Shown here one piece after another: positions 1 to 12,821 of a stretch of 64,000 nucleotides of DNA. This DNA comes from Chrysemys picta bellii (lineage: Eukaryota > Chordata > Testudines > Emydidae), in assembly GCF_011386835.1 (NCBI RefSeq), contig NC_088792.1, forward strand, positions 110,580,421-110,644,420, read 5' to 3'. Both the position numbers and the translations under genes were made by a program. Under the pieces are notes generated by a model. It was given only the letters and a program-made list of their open reading frames with translations. It searched no databases and was not told the DNA's origin. The number at the start of each line of letters is the position of its first letter. Positions within the stretch are counted from its first letter, which is position 1.

Positions 1-275
1 TTGTATTTAGTAATGTTTCCACTTTTTGCCATTTCCATATTTTATTCATATTTTAGCTTACCCGCTCCAGTTTAATTATCACTCCTGCTCCCATTAGCCA
101 CCACTTCTATTATCTGTATTACAAATAATAACAACACCTGTTGAGACCAGCTGAGATTGATGGCATAGTGCTGTATGCTGCAGCACACATTTTGTAAGAC
201 ACAATCCCTGGGCTGACGAGCTTACACTCTAACTAGTCAAGACTGATACGATGTGGAAGAAAGGAGATATTTTAG

Positions 276-432
276 ATGGGAAACTGAGACACAGAGGTTT
301 TTTTTTTTTTTTTTTTTAGGTCACTTGCCTCATATCACACAGGAAGTCAGCTTTATGACCAAAAACTGAACCCAGATCTCCTGATTCCCAATCCACTGCC
401 ATAACCGGAAGACCGTCCTCCCCCCCCCCCCA
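276..432 (-). repeat. tRNA-derived (MIR-like) SINE fragment
   Basis: Read on the minus strand, this has the wording of amniote tRNA-derived SINEs. It runs from a tRNA-like head (gained-stop phrase around an ATCTGGGTTCA B-box-like string) to a conserved core about loss on drying, in plus order 'gggaaactgagacacagag' then 'gtcacttgcc'. A poly-T run at 298-318 splits the core, and a C run at about 420-431 closes it. Old and diverged. Family name is from memory. Confidence 0.5.
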
Positions 433-1684
433 GGTTGTTTCTTCTTTCACAATTGCTCATTTCCCACACTCTTCTAAAGTTTATCTTCATTAGGGTAATT
501 TTCACTAGGAAGAAAGGTGTGCATTTTTAATTTATAGTTTTTACATGTCTCAGCAGGTCAAGAGGAACCTTAAGCTCTCCCCAGTCTTTAGTTTGACCTC
601 ATGCATGTCAAAACTACCAATTGCCTTGTCTTCACTAGAACTTTACCTGGTGGTTGTTAATGAAAGTTAGCTATGTCGATTTAAAAACACAAACCCTTTT
701 TTCCTACTGAAGGTAAGGCAACCATGACATTGTTTTTTGTCATCACTATCAGACTATTTAGAATGTCATGGAAAACGTGCAGTGATGAGAATGTTAGTAA
801 TGTCGAACTAGAGCATGCAGGTATTTTTTATTTGCTAAGAGGTTTTTCTTTGGTCCTCATCACTATAGTGTCTGAATTTGCCAGTACTCAAACCTTTATA
901 GTGTTAATTGTGCCAGTCTTTATTTTTTGTCTTAAACTCTCTTAGATAACTTTGGTCAGCTGTGAGTATTTGGTGTTCTTCTAGCAGACTCTGTTACACA
1001 GCTTTGTTTGCTACATGTGTGTTGTATCTCTCACGTTTCTCTCTTCCCTTCTACTAATGCTGGGCTGTTCCCTTTAGTTTTAAAACTACCCTTCTCTGCT
1101 CTCTACTAGGCTTATTTGAGTGTTATGATGTCTTTCTCCTTATTACATTAAAAAGACTCTGGAACTAATTAGCAGAACTAATGAAAAACTGGAACTACTG
1201 ATACTTAAGATGAGCATTTATTAAAATGAAAATATCACAGATACTGCTGTCAAAATGGGCGAGAACATATACATAACAGCGAATGACCAAACAATTCTCT
1301 GAGCTTAAATCAGAAGAAAGCAAAGATCAAATACCAGTTCTCCCATGACACAATTGTCATGAAGCCCATATGATAAGTTCCATTACATCCATCTAAGCAG
1401 CACAAATTGCTTATTAAAAAAAAATCTTGTGACATATTTTTGTGTGTATTTTTTTCTGGGATTTACAAATACATTGTTGGGGTCACCAGTGGCGAAATAC
1501 AAGACTTGAATTGCTAGGCTAGTCTCAATGTACTGATTAATATTTCTGCTAGAGCAAGCGCATCTCATAACTGAATGAGCAGCTCTGCTTGTTGGAAGGA
1601 GAAACATGTTAGGTGAGGCTCTTCCATAGTGATCCCACTGTACGTGGTGAGGGAGCCCTGCTAGTAGTAGAGGGATTCTATGAC
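433..1684. other. AT-rich DNA, nothing recognised
   Basis: No gene, motif or repeat is recognised here. Open frames are short and lack domain features or plausible codon structure. Confidence 0.5.
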
Positions 1685-1976
1685 AAGCAGTGAGGTCATA
1701 GAGCTCAAGGCCCGAAAGTACCACCAGCTCATCTAGTCTGACCTCCTGTATATTACAGCCTACCACCAATACCCAACACCCAAAATTAGACCAAAATACC
1801 CCAACCCCCAGGAAACTAGACTATTATCAGCCACAGAGAAAGAACAGGCAAATAGGAGGGATGGAGATGCATCAGCGCTCAAGGTCCCCGCATTGGCAAG
1901 GAAAAGATTAAGTGATATATACCCAGATAACATAGGCAAGTGACTTGCACCCACACAATGCAGAGGAAGGAATCTG
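1685..1976 (-). mobile_element. CR1 LINE 3' UTR fragment
   Basis: The wording, a tract about 'agctcatctagtctgacctc' followed by the 'gtgatatatacccagataa' and 'aagtgacttgcacccacaca' blocks, is that of a turtle-type CR1 3' untranslated region in minus orientation. There is no coding sequence in it. A similar but distinct CR1 3' end lies at 28.65 kb. The copy is 5'-truncated, as is normal for CR1. Confidence 0.7.
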
Positions 1977-2621
1977 AAGAATTGGCTCTAACTTCTCCTA
2001 CTCAGTGTGGGAGAAGGCCTACCTGCTACTCTCTTTTTCCCTTTAATATAAATTTAGAGATGCCATTTCTTTACCTGCAGTGATAGACTGCACAGTGGGA
2101 ATCTCTAAAAAGGGGGTGGCTCACTCATCGTATGGGGCACAACCCGGAGGGCATATACTTCTAGCTGTCCACTTTGGAATTGTACTTTGTTTATTGCCAG
2201 CAGGCCTAGTAGTGTCAATTTCGGAAGATAGTATGTCTGGTAGTTAAATCATATCATTACAGATCTTATTTAATGCTGTCTGACATACTTCCTTGGAACA
2301 ACGTAATCTAAATGTGGTACTTCTGCCTATGCCATGATAGAGCAGTGGGTTAATTAAGCAAGCACTGTGTGCACCTGCAAAGAGATGTAAACAGCGGATA
2401 TTTTAACATCTGTAAAGGTTTTCTTTAAGTCAATTGGATTAGCATCCATTTTACTTTATCAGTTACTTTTAACAAGGCATTTGAGATTTAAAATGCATTT
2501 ATTTAGTGAAGTCACATGTTCTCCAAAAAGTCAGAAAAACAGTTTCTGCACTCATTTAGGTTTAGGGTCAAATCAGAAGTGATGTAAAACAGACACACTC
2601 TGAAACTCTTATATTTACTGA
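1977..2621. other. Unrecognised intergenic DNA
   Basis: AT-rich unique-looking sequence. No feature can be supported. Confidence 0.4.
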
Positions 2622-2918
2622 GGTCAGGTCTACACTACCACTTACTTCAGTAGAACTTATGTGGCTTAGGGGTGTGAATAAGCCACCCCACTGAGCGATG
2701 TAAGTTACACCAACCTAAGTGCCAGTGTGAACAGCACTATGTTGGTGGGACAGCTTCTTCTGCCGACACAGCTACCATCTCCAGTGGCAGTGAATTTATT
2801 ATGCTATTGGGAGAGCTCTCTCCCATTGGCATAGAGTGTCTTCACCCAATGTGCTACAGAGGTGCAGCTGCATCAGTGCAGCTTCTAGTGTAGCACTTCT
2901 AGTGTAGACTAGCTCTTA
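2622..2918. mobile_element. Hairpin MITE with GTCTACAC-type ends
   Basis: The left end reads GGTCAGGTCTACACTA and the right end reads AGTGTAGACTAGCTC, so the termini are imperfect inverted repeats built on GTCTACAC. The ends resemble those of the Harbinger-like MITEs at 16.7, 44.7, 58.5 and 61.9 kb, but the interior differs and is low in CpG. No ORF. A target duplication is not clear. Confidence 0.55.
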
Positions 2919-3801
2919 GAATGCCTTTGACTCAGACACCTTTAGATCTACTTATACCTATGTATTGGTGTGTGGGGGAGTCTGAATTGGTATAACATCT
3001 ACTCTCCCTTCATCTGGTTCCTCAGAGTGTGAGTTACACCAAGTCACAGCCCCTAATACTCAGAATGGCAAGACATTAGAAATAACATGTATGGTAGGGT
3101 GCAAGTTGGGTCAGTGTAAGCAGTGAGTTTAAGGGAATCTGTAGAGAGATTCTAAGGAAGTGTAATTTACATGTTGGGGAGATGGAAGAAGTTCTGAGTC
3201 ACATCAATTTCGAATCCCTCTGGTTTCCTAAAGTGCATCAATCCCCTCTAAATTTGGCCCATAGTCTCCACAGGTCATTAATGACTCAGAACATTTCCAG
3301 AGGTTCCTATGTCCACAAAGGAATACAATGTATGCCACAAATCAACTGAAAAGAAAAACACCAAAAGCAATGGGATCTAAGCTAACACTGCCATCTAAGT
3401 CCCAGCAATTTGATATTTGTTTTCATCACAGTGCTGTTGACTTTAAAGTACTGCTTGTAATTCAAGAGAAATTGCATACAGTGTGCCCTGTTTATTGGAA
3501 CAAATTTCTGTCTTGAATTTGAGTTTCATATTGTGCCTCTGCTCAGCTGCTGAAATTACACCTCATAAATACCTCTAACAAATACCTCTAAACTTAAGTT
3601 CCTTTACAGTGTTTGAAAACATGAAGCTTTTTCTTTACATTGAATAAATTTCTGCTTGACAGTTGTAGACATTATGGGCTAGATTCTCAGCTGGTGTAAA
3701 TAGGAATAGCTGTAGTGAAATCAATATTGCTAGAATAAATATGTCTGGTCAATTCAGTCTGTAGTTTAAGGGTTCTCATGGATTCTTTGATGCCGCTAAA
3801 C

Positions 3802-4006
3802 TCTCATATAGCAGGTTTCAGAGTAGCAGCCGTGTTAGTCTGTATCCACAAAAAGAACAGGAGTATTTGTGGCACCTTAGAGACTAACAAATTTATTTGA
3901 GCATAAGCTTTCGTGGGCTACAGCCCACTTCATAGGGATGCTCAAATACATTTGTTAGTCTCTAAGGTGCCACAAGTACTCCTGTTCTTTTTTCTCATAT
4001 AGCAGG
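3802..4006 (-). mobile_element. Inverted (hairpin) retroposon with 14-bp target duplication
   Basis: A perfect 14-bp direct repeat TCTCATATAGCAGG lies at 3802-3815 and 3993-4006. The insert between them (3816-3992) is a long imperfect palindrome: the arm at about 3852-3903 is repeated inverted at about 3940-3991 around a GGGCTACAGCCC loop. The length of the target duplication fits target-primed reverse transcription, and the inverted arms suggest 5' inversion (twin priming) or a Penelope-like element. The sequence ending CTACTCTGAAA on the minus strand is very common in turtle genomes as I recall, but I cannot name the family. Confidence 0.75.
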
Positions 4007-4463
4007 ATCCACAATGAATGCCTTCTACCACATCCAGTTGACAAGGAGACTCTCTTATCCTGGCAGACAATGACATGTACTCAGTTGTACAGGTTTTCAT
4101 TACTTCCCATCTGGACTACAGCAATGTAATATACCTGGATGTGAAGCCACCAGCCCTCAGGTAATACCAACTCATACAAAATGCTGCAGTATGTCTCCTC
4201 CCCAATGTGGGCTACCATCAGCAAATAAGTCCCATCTTCTGCTTTCTATGCTGGGTTCCCATAAAACAAAATTAAGTTCAAGATCTCATTGGCCTAGATG
4301 CAGCAAATCTAAACGATCACCTGAAGTTCTGGGGTGAACTCCATGGACAGCAATTACACCCCTCAGGCATAATGGAATTTTCTACCGTAAGGGTAAACTC
4401 AGCTCCGCAGAAGACAGAACTGTCAAAGGGGCTGTCCCAAAACAGAAACAAACTCCCACAGGC

Positions 4464-4602
4464 CCAAATGGTGGGTTTGCCAACCCTCCAGGATTGACCT
4501 GGAGTCTCCAGGAGTTAAAGATTAATTTTTAATTAAAGTGTATGGCATGTGATGAAATCTCCAGGAATACATCCAACCAAAATTGGCAACCTTACCAAAG
4601 GG
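4464..4602. mobile_element. Small MITE with TTGCCAAC/TTGGCAAC ends
   Basis: A 123-bp element (4472-4594) has inverted ends around GGTTTGCCAACCCT and AAAATTGGCAACCTT. It is flanked by CCAAATGG (4464-4471) and CCAAAGGG (4595-4602), matching at 7 of 8 bases, as expected for an old hAT-type 8-bp target duplication. No ORF. Confidence 0.6.
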
Positions 4603-4799
4603 CCATGACAAATCTAATCATCTTCCACTGCAAGTGCCAGGCACACTTCTTGGATCTTCCTTCTCTAATACAAACATAGAGCAGGGTGTACAGTTAACAA
4701 AACTCCCAAATCAAAACACTACACTGAACACATGATTCTTCCCACTGTGGAGAGCATGAGAGAAAAAAAGAAAACTATACATGACAAAATGTTTGCCAT

Positions 4800-6008
4800 T
4801 GTGATGGATTCGACCCCCTTTCTGGGATGCCACCTGATGTACTAGGGCCTCTCCTGCTCCACCATCCTGGACTCCCTCTCCCTGTTTTGCTGAATTAGGC
4901 TCTCTTTCCTCTTGCAGCGCGCACACACACACACACACACACAGGTAGGAACGCATCACTTCTAGAATCACACAGAGGCTGCAAACAGCTCTCTATGGGA
5001 AGGCTCAGCTAGGAAATTGCCCAGCACTCAAGTGCAGCTCCCCTCTAGAGTGTGCACCCAAGATAATATTGTTTTGTGCTCTAGAGAAATCTATACATTG
5101 TAAGTTCATAAATTCGCCCCTCCTTCGATGTGGAGGAAGATATGCACAGCTTTTTGCCCCCCCTCCCCGCCCCAATGCAAAACGAATTTATTAACTACAA
5201 AAGGTAGATTTTATGTGATTTTATGTGATTATAAGGGATAGCAAACAGAACAAAACAGATTACTAAGCAAATAAACAAAACATGCATACTAAGCTTAAGA
5301 TCTTAAAGAAAATGTTTTCAAGTTGTATTTTCTTATCCTAAATGTTGCTTTTGGGACAGGTTGGAGTAATTTTTGAAGTTTACCTACCCTGCTTGCAGCT
5401 TAAATCTTCAGATACCAGCCTGGGCTCAACTCTTCCCCCTGTCCCCACCCACCTGTCTTTGTTTCTCAGATCTTTCTGGCTGCCATCCTGGGCGGGGATT
5501 CAGTGAAGAGTGAACCAAGATAAAATTAACTCCCCAGCCTTAATAGAATTTACATGAGGCAGGAACCTTTTGTTTCCCAGTCTTGACCTCCCCCTCTTTT
5601 AATGGAAAATCACTAGAAGTCCAAGATTGTGTTTAGTACCAGGTGACATGACCACATGACCTTATAATAGTGTCAAAGGAACTTCCCGGGACCCTTCTTA
5701 GGAAGGAGAAAGATTAGTATCTTCAAAGTCTTATTGTTTCTTCCTAATGGCCTATCAAGGCTGATGGCCTACTGTTTGGTGGGTGTTTCCCAAGTACACA
5801 CACAGTTGTAATTGTTACATAGTCAATATTCTTAACTTTAGATACAGAAATGATGCATGCATACAAATTGGATAATCACATTAAGTAATTCATAACCTTT
5901 CTAATGATATCTTACAATACCCATTTTGCATAAATATAACTTAGTTATGCCATATTCATATCATAAGCATATTTCTAAAGAATATGGAGTGTAACGCCAC
6001 AGTCACAT
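4800..6008 (-). mobile_element. Solo-LTR-like block
   Basis: The block starts TGTGATGG and ends CAGTCACA, giving TG...CA ends with a short TGTGA/TCACA inverted repeat, and it has no coding sequence. Its middle (near 5187-5300) matches the wording of a common turtle LTR, judged from memory, in minus orientation. A (CA)n run lies at 4922-4942. No matching target duplication is visible, so the edges are approximate. Confidence 0.45.
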
Positions 6009-7278
6009 CACCTAGTGAAATACTGGAAGGCACTCAGATGCTACCGTGATGACAGCAATTTAAGAATCTGTATAGAACAGCATAGAGTAGCAGAGTTTAT
6101 GCAAGGTATTGGGCTTAAGTTTCCCATGCATGTGGGGTACATGCAGCACAGGAGGATGAGCAGTTTCAGCTCCCTATTTCTTCACAGGATTGTTGCTAAC
6201 ATGTGTTAGAGCAGCCTAGAACTTCTCTCACTTACACCAACGGTGAATTATCCCCAAGGGAACTTACAGCTGTGGAGGATGAACAGAGCAGAGTTCTGTC
6301 ACAGTGGTGGTGATTAGGCAGCTGTCATGGGAGCTTGCTCTGCCAGTTTTACATTCATGGGCTGCTCCCCTTTCCAGTGAAACCCGCTGCTGGTGTGTTC
6401 TGTCCAGAATCTGGCCCCCTATCCTTTGCATTTAAAAACAAAAATCTGACTATGTCCTTCAATAACATTGGCTCTGTCTGTAAGTACCAGAAATACTGCA
6501 GTTAATAATCAAAAAATATTATCATGGGCCCCAGCCTGTGAAGTGCTAAGTGTGCTCCACTCATTAACTTCAATAGGAGCTTCAGGTTCAGGGATCATTT
6601 TGCTGCTAACTTCAAAGGGTGCAAGATGCAGGTGCTGGGTGCTCTGTATTACTTGGTATTCTGCAGCCCTCACAAGGGTTGCATAATGTGAGTGGCCCCA
6701 AACTAATGTTGAGTTAAGGGATGCAGACATGAACACCCATAAGTAACAATAATTAATAATTAGCTGTGTTATAGGGGTGTTGTCATGATAAATGTGTCTG
6801 TAGAGCACTTTACAAACTGAGAATTCAAGGCCTCTGACCAGACTTCAGAGACTGGGGGAGCATTCATCTAAGGTACACAAATACTAGAAGAAGGTTAAGA
6901 AGTCAGCCAGGCTTCAACCTTGGGGTGTCAGTTGACAAGTAGCAAAGAGAAGTGATGCAGGCCCATCTTCCTCTGGGTTTCTTGTCTCTAGTGTGGATTA
7001 GCTCTAATATTCTTTATGCTTTTTATTCAGGGTGTGACACTGAAGAAGCAAAAAAACAAAACAAAACAACAAACCCATATTCCTGGGTCATTTTCCATCT
7101 CTACTTTGACAGGGAATAAAAAGATCAGCTAGCAGCACTTTAATTTAGGAAAAAACAGAATTTTGAAAGACTCTGACTTGATAAATCTGCATTTTCACTA
7201 GTTCAGAAAGCTTTGCTGAGATGTAAGAACCATTCTTTCAATCTGAAAATTAATTTGATATGTAAAGCCAAGAGACTT
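6009..7278. other. Unrecognised intergenic DNA
   Basis: No feature can be supported. The frame at 6468-6686 and its antisense partner have no domain-like content. Confidence 0.4.
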
Positions 7279-7355
7279 GGGGCATATCTTCAGCTGATGG
7301 AAGCAGATACAGCCCTATTGATACACTGATTTATGCCAGCTGAGAACCTGGCCCC
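7279..7355. repeat. Short hairpin repeat (GGGCCAGAT...ATCTGGCCC family)
   Basis: Inverted ends 'gggcatatcttcagctg' and 'cagctgagaacctggcccc' surround an imperfect palindromic middle. Other members lie at 15.79, 26.27, 31.28 and 53.51 kb. It is a non-coding, dispersed MITE-like palindrome. Confidence 0.5.
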
Positions 7356-10300
7356 TAGCCTTCAAACAGAGGAATGCTACAATAGAGCCTTCAAATCTCA
7401 GATGACTATAGCTTTAAATGTATCTGGCATTGTAGCTGAAATGTCTATTACTTGTAATATCCTTTTTGCATAATACATGAACTGTATTTGTGAAAGATTT
7501 CCCGAAATGTTAATGTTTGAGGATTAGTTTTGTGTAGGTAACTAGGCAATCGATTTTCGTTTGTTTTTAAAATCACTTCTATACAAATCCCTTTTGTGCC
7601 TCCAAATTTGCATGTATTTTTTAGTAAAATGATTCTTCCAGTCTCCTACACGCATAGCTTGAGCAACTGTATTCACAGAGGTTCTGCAGAGCATAAAAAT
7701 CCTGAAGTACTATTAAAAATGTTTTCTTCCTAAAGCAGAACCCTTTGTTAATCATTCAGAAACACAGTCTATGCATAGAGGCAGTCACTAAAAGTTCTAC
7801 ATCCGTTGCCTGAAGTACGTGCAGTAACTGAGGTAACTTCCTGGCCTTTTGAAAATCTTAGCCATTTGAAAACCTACCCTTATGGCAATCACATCTGAGC
7901 TTCCTAAACCCAAGTTACCTGAACTCTCTACATCCGTGACTTCAGACTGGGTAATTATAATAGCAGTTGTCAGAATAAGCTGGGCAGATCTGGCACTAGA
8001 TCATGCTGTAAAATCTTCTCTAGACTTCTAGAATTCACAGTGTCTTGTTTTTATGTGAACCTGGAGCAATCTTGCCACTTAATAAAATGTCCCCAAAATT
8101 TCACAAATTCATTCTTGCTCTAAGACGTAGCCTCGTGGATTCAATGCCACACCATTTGTAATGACGCAAGTGCTTCATCCAGATGGAAACATACTCAATT
8201 ACATAATCTAGGTCGGTGAAAATCTGCTTCAAACATCACACAATTTAGTCATTAATCTCTGAAAAGTATCCACTGGTCACCCCAAAAAGCATAACTGTGA
8301 ACTGATAATGATGTGGTCCAATCAAAAAGGCTCTCTTTTTTTTTTTGCAGTTTCTTTAACAGTAGCTGCCAATATCCACAAGCCACTGGACAACTTCAGA
8401 TTGGTCCAAAATATCATTCATCTGTTGAAATTGCTATGCACCTTTCTTTGTAACGTTAGACAAGCGGTATGTTTTACCTTTTTTTTTTAACCAGAAGAGT
8501 TGAAGATGCCCATGGATTTAGGGATGGACAAATTGCTCCCTTTGTAAGGCAACCTGCACGTGAATGTCAGTCTGACCCAGGAGTTTGTTGGGATGTCTAT
8601 TTAATGGGATGTGCATCAGTGCAGTGCTCTGTCATGTGAGTCACTTCCAGCTTTTCAGTAGGTCCTGTCGCAAGGATAAATTTGTAACTGAAGCCTCAGC
8701 GTTGTATCTGTCAGAGCAGATGGAACTGATTACATTGATGTCAGTGTCCAATTTGGCATGACGTTTATCCCATCTCACTAACTGATTTCCCCCATCTATC
8801 ACCATCAGATTCCAGACTATAAAATATGTTCTCAACACAGAGTCAGGCATTATATCAATAAAGGTGTGTTGCCTGGTTCATTTGAAAACATAAATAGACA
8901 AGTCTGCCATTCCGTTAACAATTCTTGGCTCCCATTTCCTTGAGCACAAACCAAATGAGGAGAAATCAGAAAAAAATCTGCAAAGTTCCCGGCCATTTGT
9001 ACAACAGTAGCTCCAATGTCCACCAACAAAAACAGGTCTTCTGAGGCACAATCGCCAGTACAGCAACAGCATTTATGATAATACTACCTATATAAATGGC
9101 TTCATTAGGTTGTTCCATGGCCACCAACACAGAACCCCTCTAATTTTCAGGCATTATTTCCAACACTGCATGCATATGGTAAATGTTCTATCTGTCCACA
9201 CATATAACATAGGCCATTACTCTACTATCTAGATGGACCTATGGTCAGCTGCCACAAGTGCTGAGGAACCATGCTTGACAAATGCAATAAGCAGCACCAA
9301 TTTTAAGCATAGGAAGTTAATCCACAGGTGAGAATTTTGTAGTGAGGTTTATAATCCTGGACCTGCTAGCTAGAGCAACAGGGAAGCACGGAGAACAGGT
9401 CAGGAAGAAATCTATGTCATTGACATTGACAACGATAATATTATTTTATTATGGTTCATGCCATGAATGGACAGTGGAGCAGATAACTTTTGCCATTTTA
9501 TAGAAAGTTGATTGGTTTATGTTTGTGCTAGAATGTCAAGATTTTTATGGACAGCAAGCAAGAGATTGCTCACCCCCTGGTAGTTATCGACTTAATGAGT
9601 TGTCTATTTGCTATCCCCAAGTAATAATGATTAATGTGATATTCACAATAACCACTATACTATGTGATGCCATCTATTGTGTAACTGGTAATAGGGTGCG
9701 ATTCTAATGGAAATCACTGTACATGTAGGGTTTCTTAGCTACTGTCCAAAATATGTTTAACCAGCAATGATGCTAAATCTGATTTATTTCTTCATCATAA
9801 TATCCTGCAACTGTACCCATGAAAGAATTATACCTTATCCATCCAGCTGTTTGTTACAAAACATAATAGGTTTATAAAACATAGTGCACATTGCCAGTTT
9901 AGATTACAGTATCCAAGCAAAAAAAAAAAAAAAAAAGGAACAGCTGGTATATCCTCAAAGCCTCACCATGTTATATTGAAATATATGAATGAGCTGACAA
10001 GCCAGAATATGACTCAAAAACTGCAAAGGCAGCAGGTGCAAGGGTCGTTGAGAAGCAAAACAATCAAAAGAAAAATGCCAAGTTTCATGAAATAAAGGTG
10101 ATTACTGATTCTTCAAATTATTACCCAAAGAATGTATTGTGATATCACATTTGAAAAACAACTTGGACTCTGAAGCATTCAAAATTGGAAATCAGTGTTT
10201 CACACTCAGTATGTAAAATATATATATATATATATATTAGCTGAGGTAGCATAAGAAAATACACCTATTTAACAAAGATTGGCCAAAATTAGAACCATTA

Positions 10301-10855
10301 GTCCGAATTACCTTGAATGTTTGTGGTTTCGATAGAATGGACATAAATGGCCGTAGTTTGTCCAATAAGAAAAGTTGGGGAAACTTTTTTCTTGAACTCC
10401 CTTGTCCTGAACCTTGGTGGTTTGCTGATAACTAATTTGCTGGTTGGTTTGCATCTTTTTGTTTGTCTGTTTGTTTGTTTTTGTTTGTTTGTTTAAAGAA
10501 AGAAAAAATAGAAAATTCTGAGATAATTGAGTTTACAAATTTCAGTAACTTCTCCAATGCAGCTGAACTTCCTTGATCTTGAGACATTGAAGCTTGTACT
10601 CTTACCTCTCTTAAACTCATCCCTATTTAACTGAATTATCCTTTACTGAGCAATCCTTAACTGCCTCTGTAGTTGCTTTAACTAAATATATTTAGCTTGC
10701 AGAATTTATAAATTTGTTTATAACTGGGGCTTCCTTAACAAATGCATCCTTAAGTATGAGCTCACTAGCAATTTTGTCCTTAAATGTATTTTTAAAAGAA
10801 TAGACACAATTCTAACTTGTCTACAGTAAGTTATCAAAGTTACAAGATCATGACT
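7356..10855. other. Intergenic DNA with simple repeats
   Basis: Mostly unrecognised. It contains a poly-A run at 9919-9936, an (AT)n run at about 10218-10237 and a (TTTG)n-like run at 10462-10494. The minus strand at 8641-9072 shows two short frames in adjacent registers that could be a decayed coding remnant, but no protein family is recognised. Confidence 0.4.
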
Positions 10856-11910
10856 ACTCCTGTGGGGAATCTGCACCACTGTGCAAATGCAGAATTCATG
10901 TCTCCTGCAGATTTCTCCCTCCCCTGCCCCCTGCCAGAATAATAGATTTTGCAAGGAAGGAGCTGCAATTATACCTTTCAACCCACAAGGGGCTGCTGTG
11001 CTGCCAGAACAGAGGGCAGCTGGCTCATGGCCAAAGCAGACATCCACAGAGAGGGAGGGGTCAGAGGCTACCTTCCTCACAGCATCCTGTGAGGCCAGGT
11101 GAGGAGGTATGGGATATGAAGGAGACAGACAGAGTGGGTCACACAAGGCTGCTGGGGGGGTCACATAGACTGGGGTTCAGAAGGGCTGAGGGGACAGATT
11201 GGGGCAGGGGCACAGGAGCTAGTGGAGTTACAACACTGAGCCAGGGGGCTGAATGGGAGTGGAAGTGCAGGGCCACATGGGGCAGGGGGAGGGGTGTCTG
11301 AGTGGGGGTGCAGGCTACATGGGGACAGGGAGCAGGGGGTGCAGGGACACATGGTGCCATACAGGGACACATGGGGACAGGCGCAGATGTGCCTGACTGA
11401 GTGGGAGAGGCTAGTGGTCAGCAAGGGTCTGCAGGGGGGAGGACTCCCCAACTCCCTAGCAATCCCTCCTCCCCCCACACAAAAAAACTGTTCCATGCTT
11501 CTCCCACCCACACCCAACAACCCTAGAGGTTCGCTCTGAGGCTCCTTCCCACCATTACTTCCCTCTTCCCCAGCTCCTCCATTACCCCTGACTCCCCCAA
11601 GCCTTTGCACTGCTTCTGAGGGGTGCAGGAAATACATTTTGTACTGTAATTTAAATGAATTATTGTTCAGAATTGTGTTATTAATATGCCTAATAAGGAA
11701 TCTGTTTGTCAAAATACATTTCCTGAATCATCTTTTTTGTTGTCTGTATTGTTACAGAGATACTTGCGGACAGGAATTTTGAAATAAATTACCAAAATAA
11801 TTGAAACAGGCATGACTATATTGTGTTATTTTGACAAATAAAATATGCAGAATGTTAAAATATTGTGTGTCAAATTTTGAATTTCTTGGTGCAGAATTAC
11901 CCCAGGACTA
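10855..11910. mobile_element. Non-autonomous DNA transposon with 20-bp inverted ends
   Basis: Left end CCTGTGGGGAATCTGCACCA (10859-10878) and right end TGGTGCAGAATTACCCCAGG (11887-11906) are clear inverted repeats. Immediately outside, TACTC and GACTA leave a possible 2-bp TA target duplication (10855-10856, 11909-11910). The interior is GC-rich in the middle (about 11040-11560) and then AT-rich. The GC-rich part opens long frames on both strands, but they are rich in Gly, Pro and Ser from simple sequence and have no transposase motifs. A related partial copy is at 37.08-37.32 kb. Confidence 0.6.
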
Positions 11911-12196
11911 TCATAATGTATAAATAATTGTAGATGCAGACCATTGTGTGCATACGTCAATATTATTGTGGAATATTTTAAGTGAGTAATTCTTATTCAA
12001 CTGAGAAGTCTAAATGAGGTTAATGGGATTTCTCATATGAGTAAAGATTACTTCAATATATAATGCTCTGATAGGTCAAGCCTATGAAGACTGTTACAGT
12101 TTTAAGGTTATAGTTAGAAATATTTCAAGCAGATTTAGTCTTCCTATCACAATTTGCTCCCATAACTGATCCCAGATTGACAACTGTATTGTGAGT

Positions 12197-12821
12197 AGAG
12201 ATAGTCAGAAAATATTTTTCCCCAGGGAACAAAACAAAAATGGGGTGGGGGGGAGGGGAATTGCTTTCATTGAAATTTTCCATTGAAATGTTTGTCATCT
12301 ATATTTGCGAAAACATCAAATATTTCAGCTATAAAATTTCCCGCTGAAAACCCAAAAATTCTATTTGGAAGTGCTGTTATAGTATTTCATGGGAATTATA
12401 GTTTGATGCCTCATGCCTCCATCCTCCCCTATTGGCCAGGCTATATCTCCCTAAGAAGCAGCACAGTCTTCTTCTTGCTCAGGCACTGAGGTAAAACAGA
12501 GCTGTCCAAAAGACACAGTGATCATGGGAGATGTAGTCCAGCTCGGAAACCCAGGTACCAGAGAAGAATGGTGGCTTGAAGCACCTGAACTACAACTCCC
12601 ATGACACATTACAGTGGCATTTTGAATAAAAGAAGTTTGGGTTTTGGTCATAATTTCACAAATTCAGGCTGAAAACCAATATTTTGTTTTTCAGGTATTG
12701 AGTTTTCAAAAAAGTCACATTTTCAGCAAAAGCATACACTTTTTTGAGAAAAATTGTGTTCAGTCAAAAATCCAATTTGCCATTAAAAGAAAAAAACTGA
12801 CAGAATTTTCAACCAGCCCTA
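12197..12821. mobile_element. hAT-like MITE carrying ACTACAA-TCCCATG motifs
   Basis: The ends read AGAGATAGTCAGAAAAT and GAATTTTCAACCAGCCCT, imperfect inverted repeats of the AGAGCTGGTCGAAAATTT type that also bound the element at 57.57 kb. The interior is not coding. It contains three copies of an ACTAYANNTCCCATG motif, at 12388-12402 (minus), 12523-12537 (minus) and 12589-12603 (plus). Confidence 0.55.

Noticed and set aside
8641..9072. Minus-strand frames resembling an aspartic-protease or ERV remnant (a VDIGAT-like string in a third frame)
   Set aside because: The active-site Thr is replaced, no flap or following domain is readable, and the frames break repeatedly. No family recognised.
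10217..10238. (AT)n run considered as an origin or attachment site
   Set aside because: An ordinary microsatellite in AT-rich vertebrate DNA.
11139..11712. Long minus-strand frames (77 and 183 residues)
   Set aside because: They lie in the GC-rich, G-run-bearing middle of a DNA transposon and encode Pro/Ser/His/Cys-rich simple sequence. Both strands are open, so this is composition.
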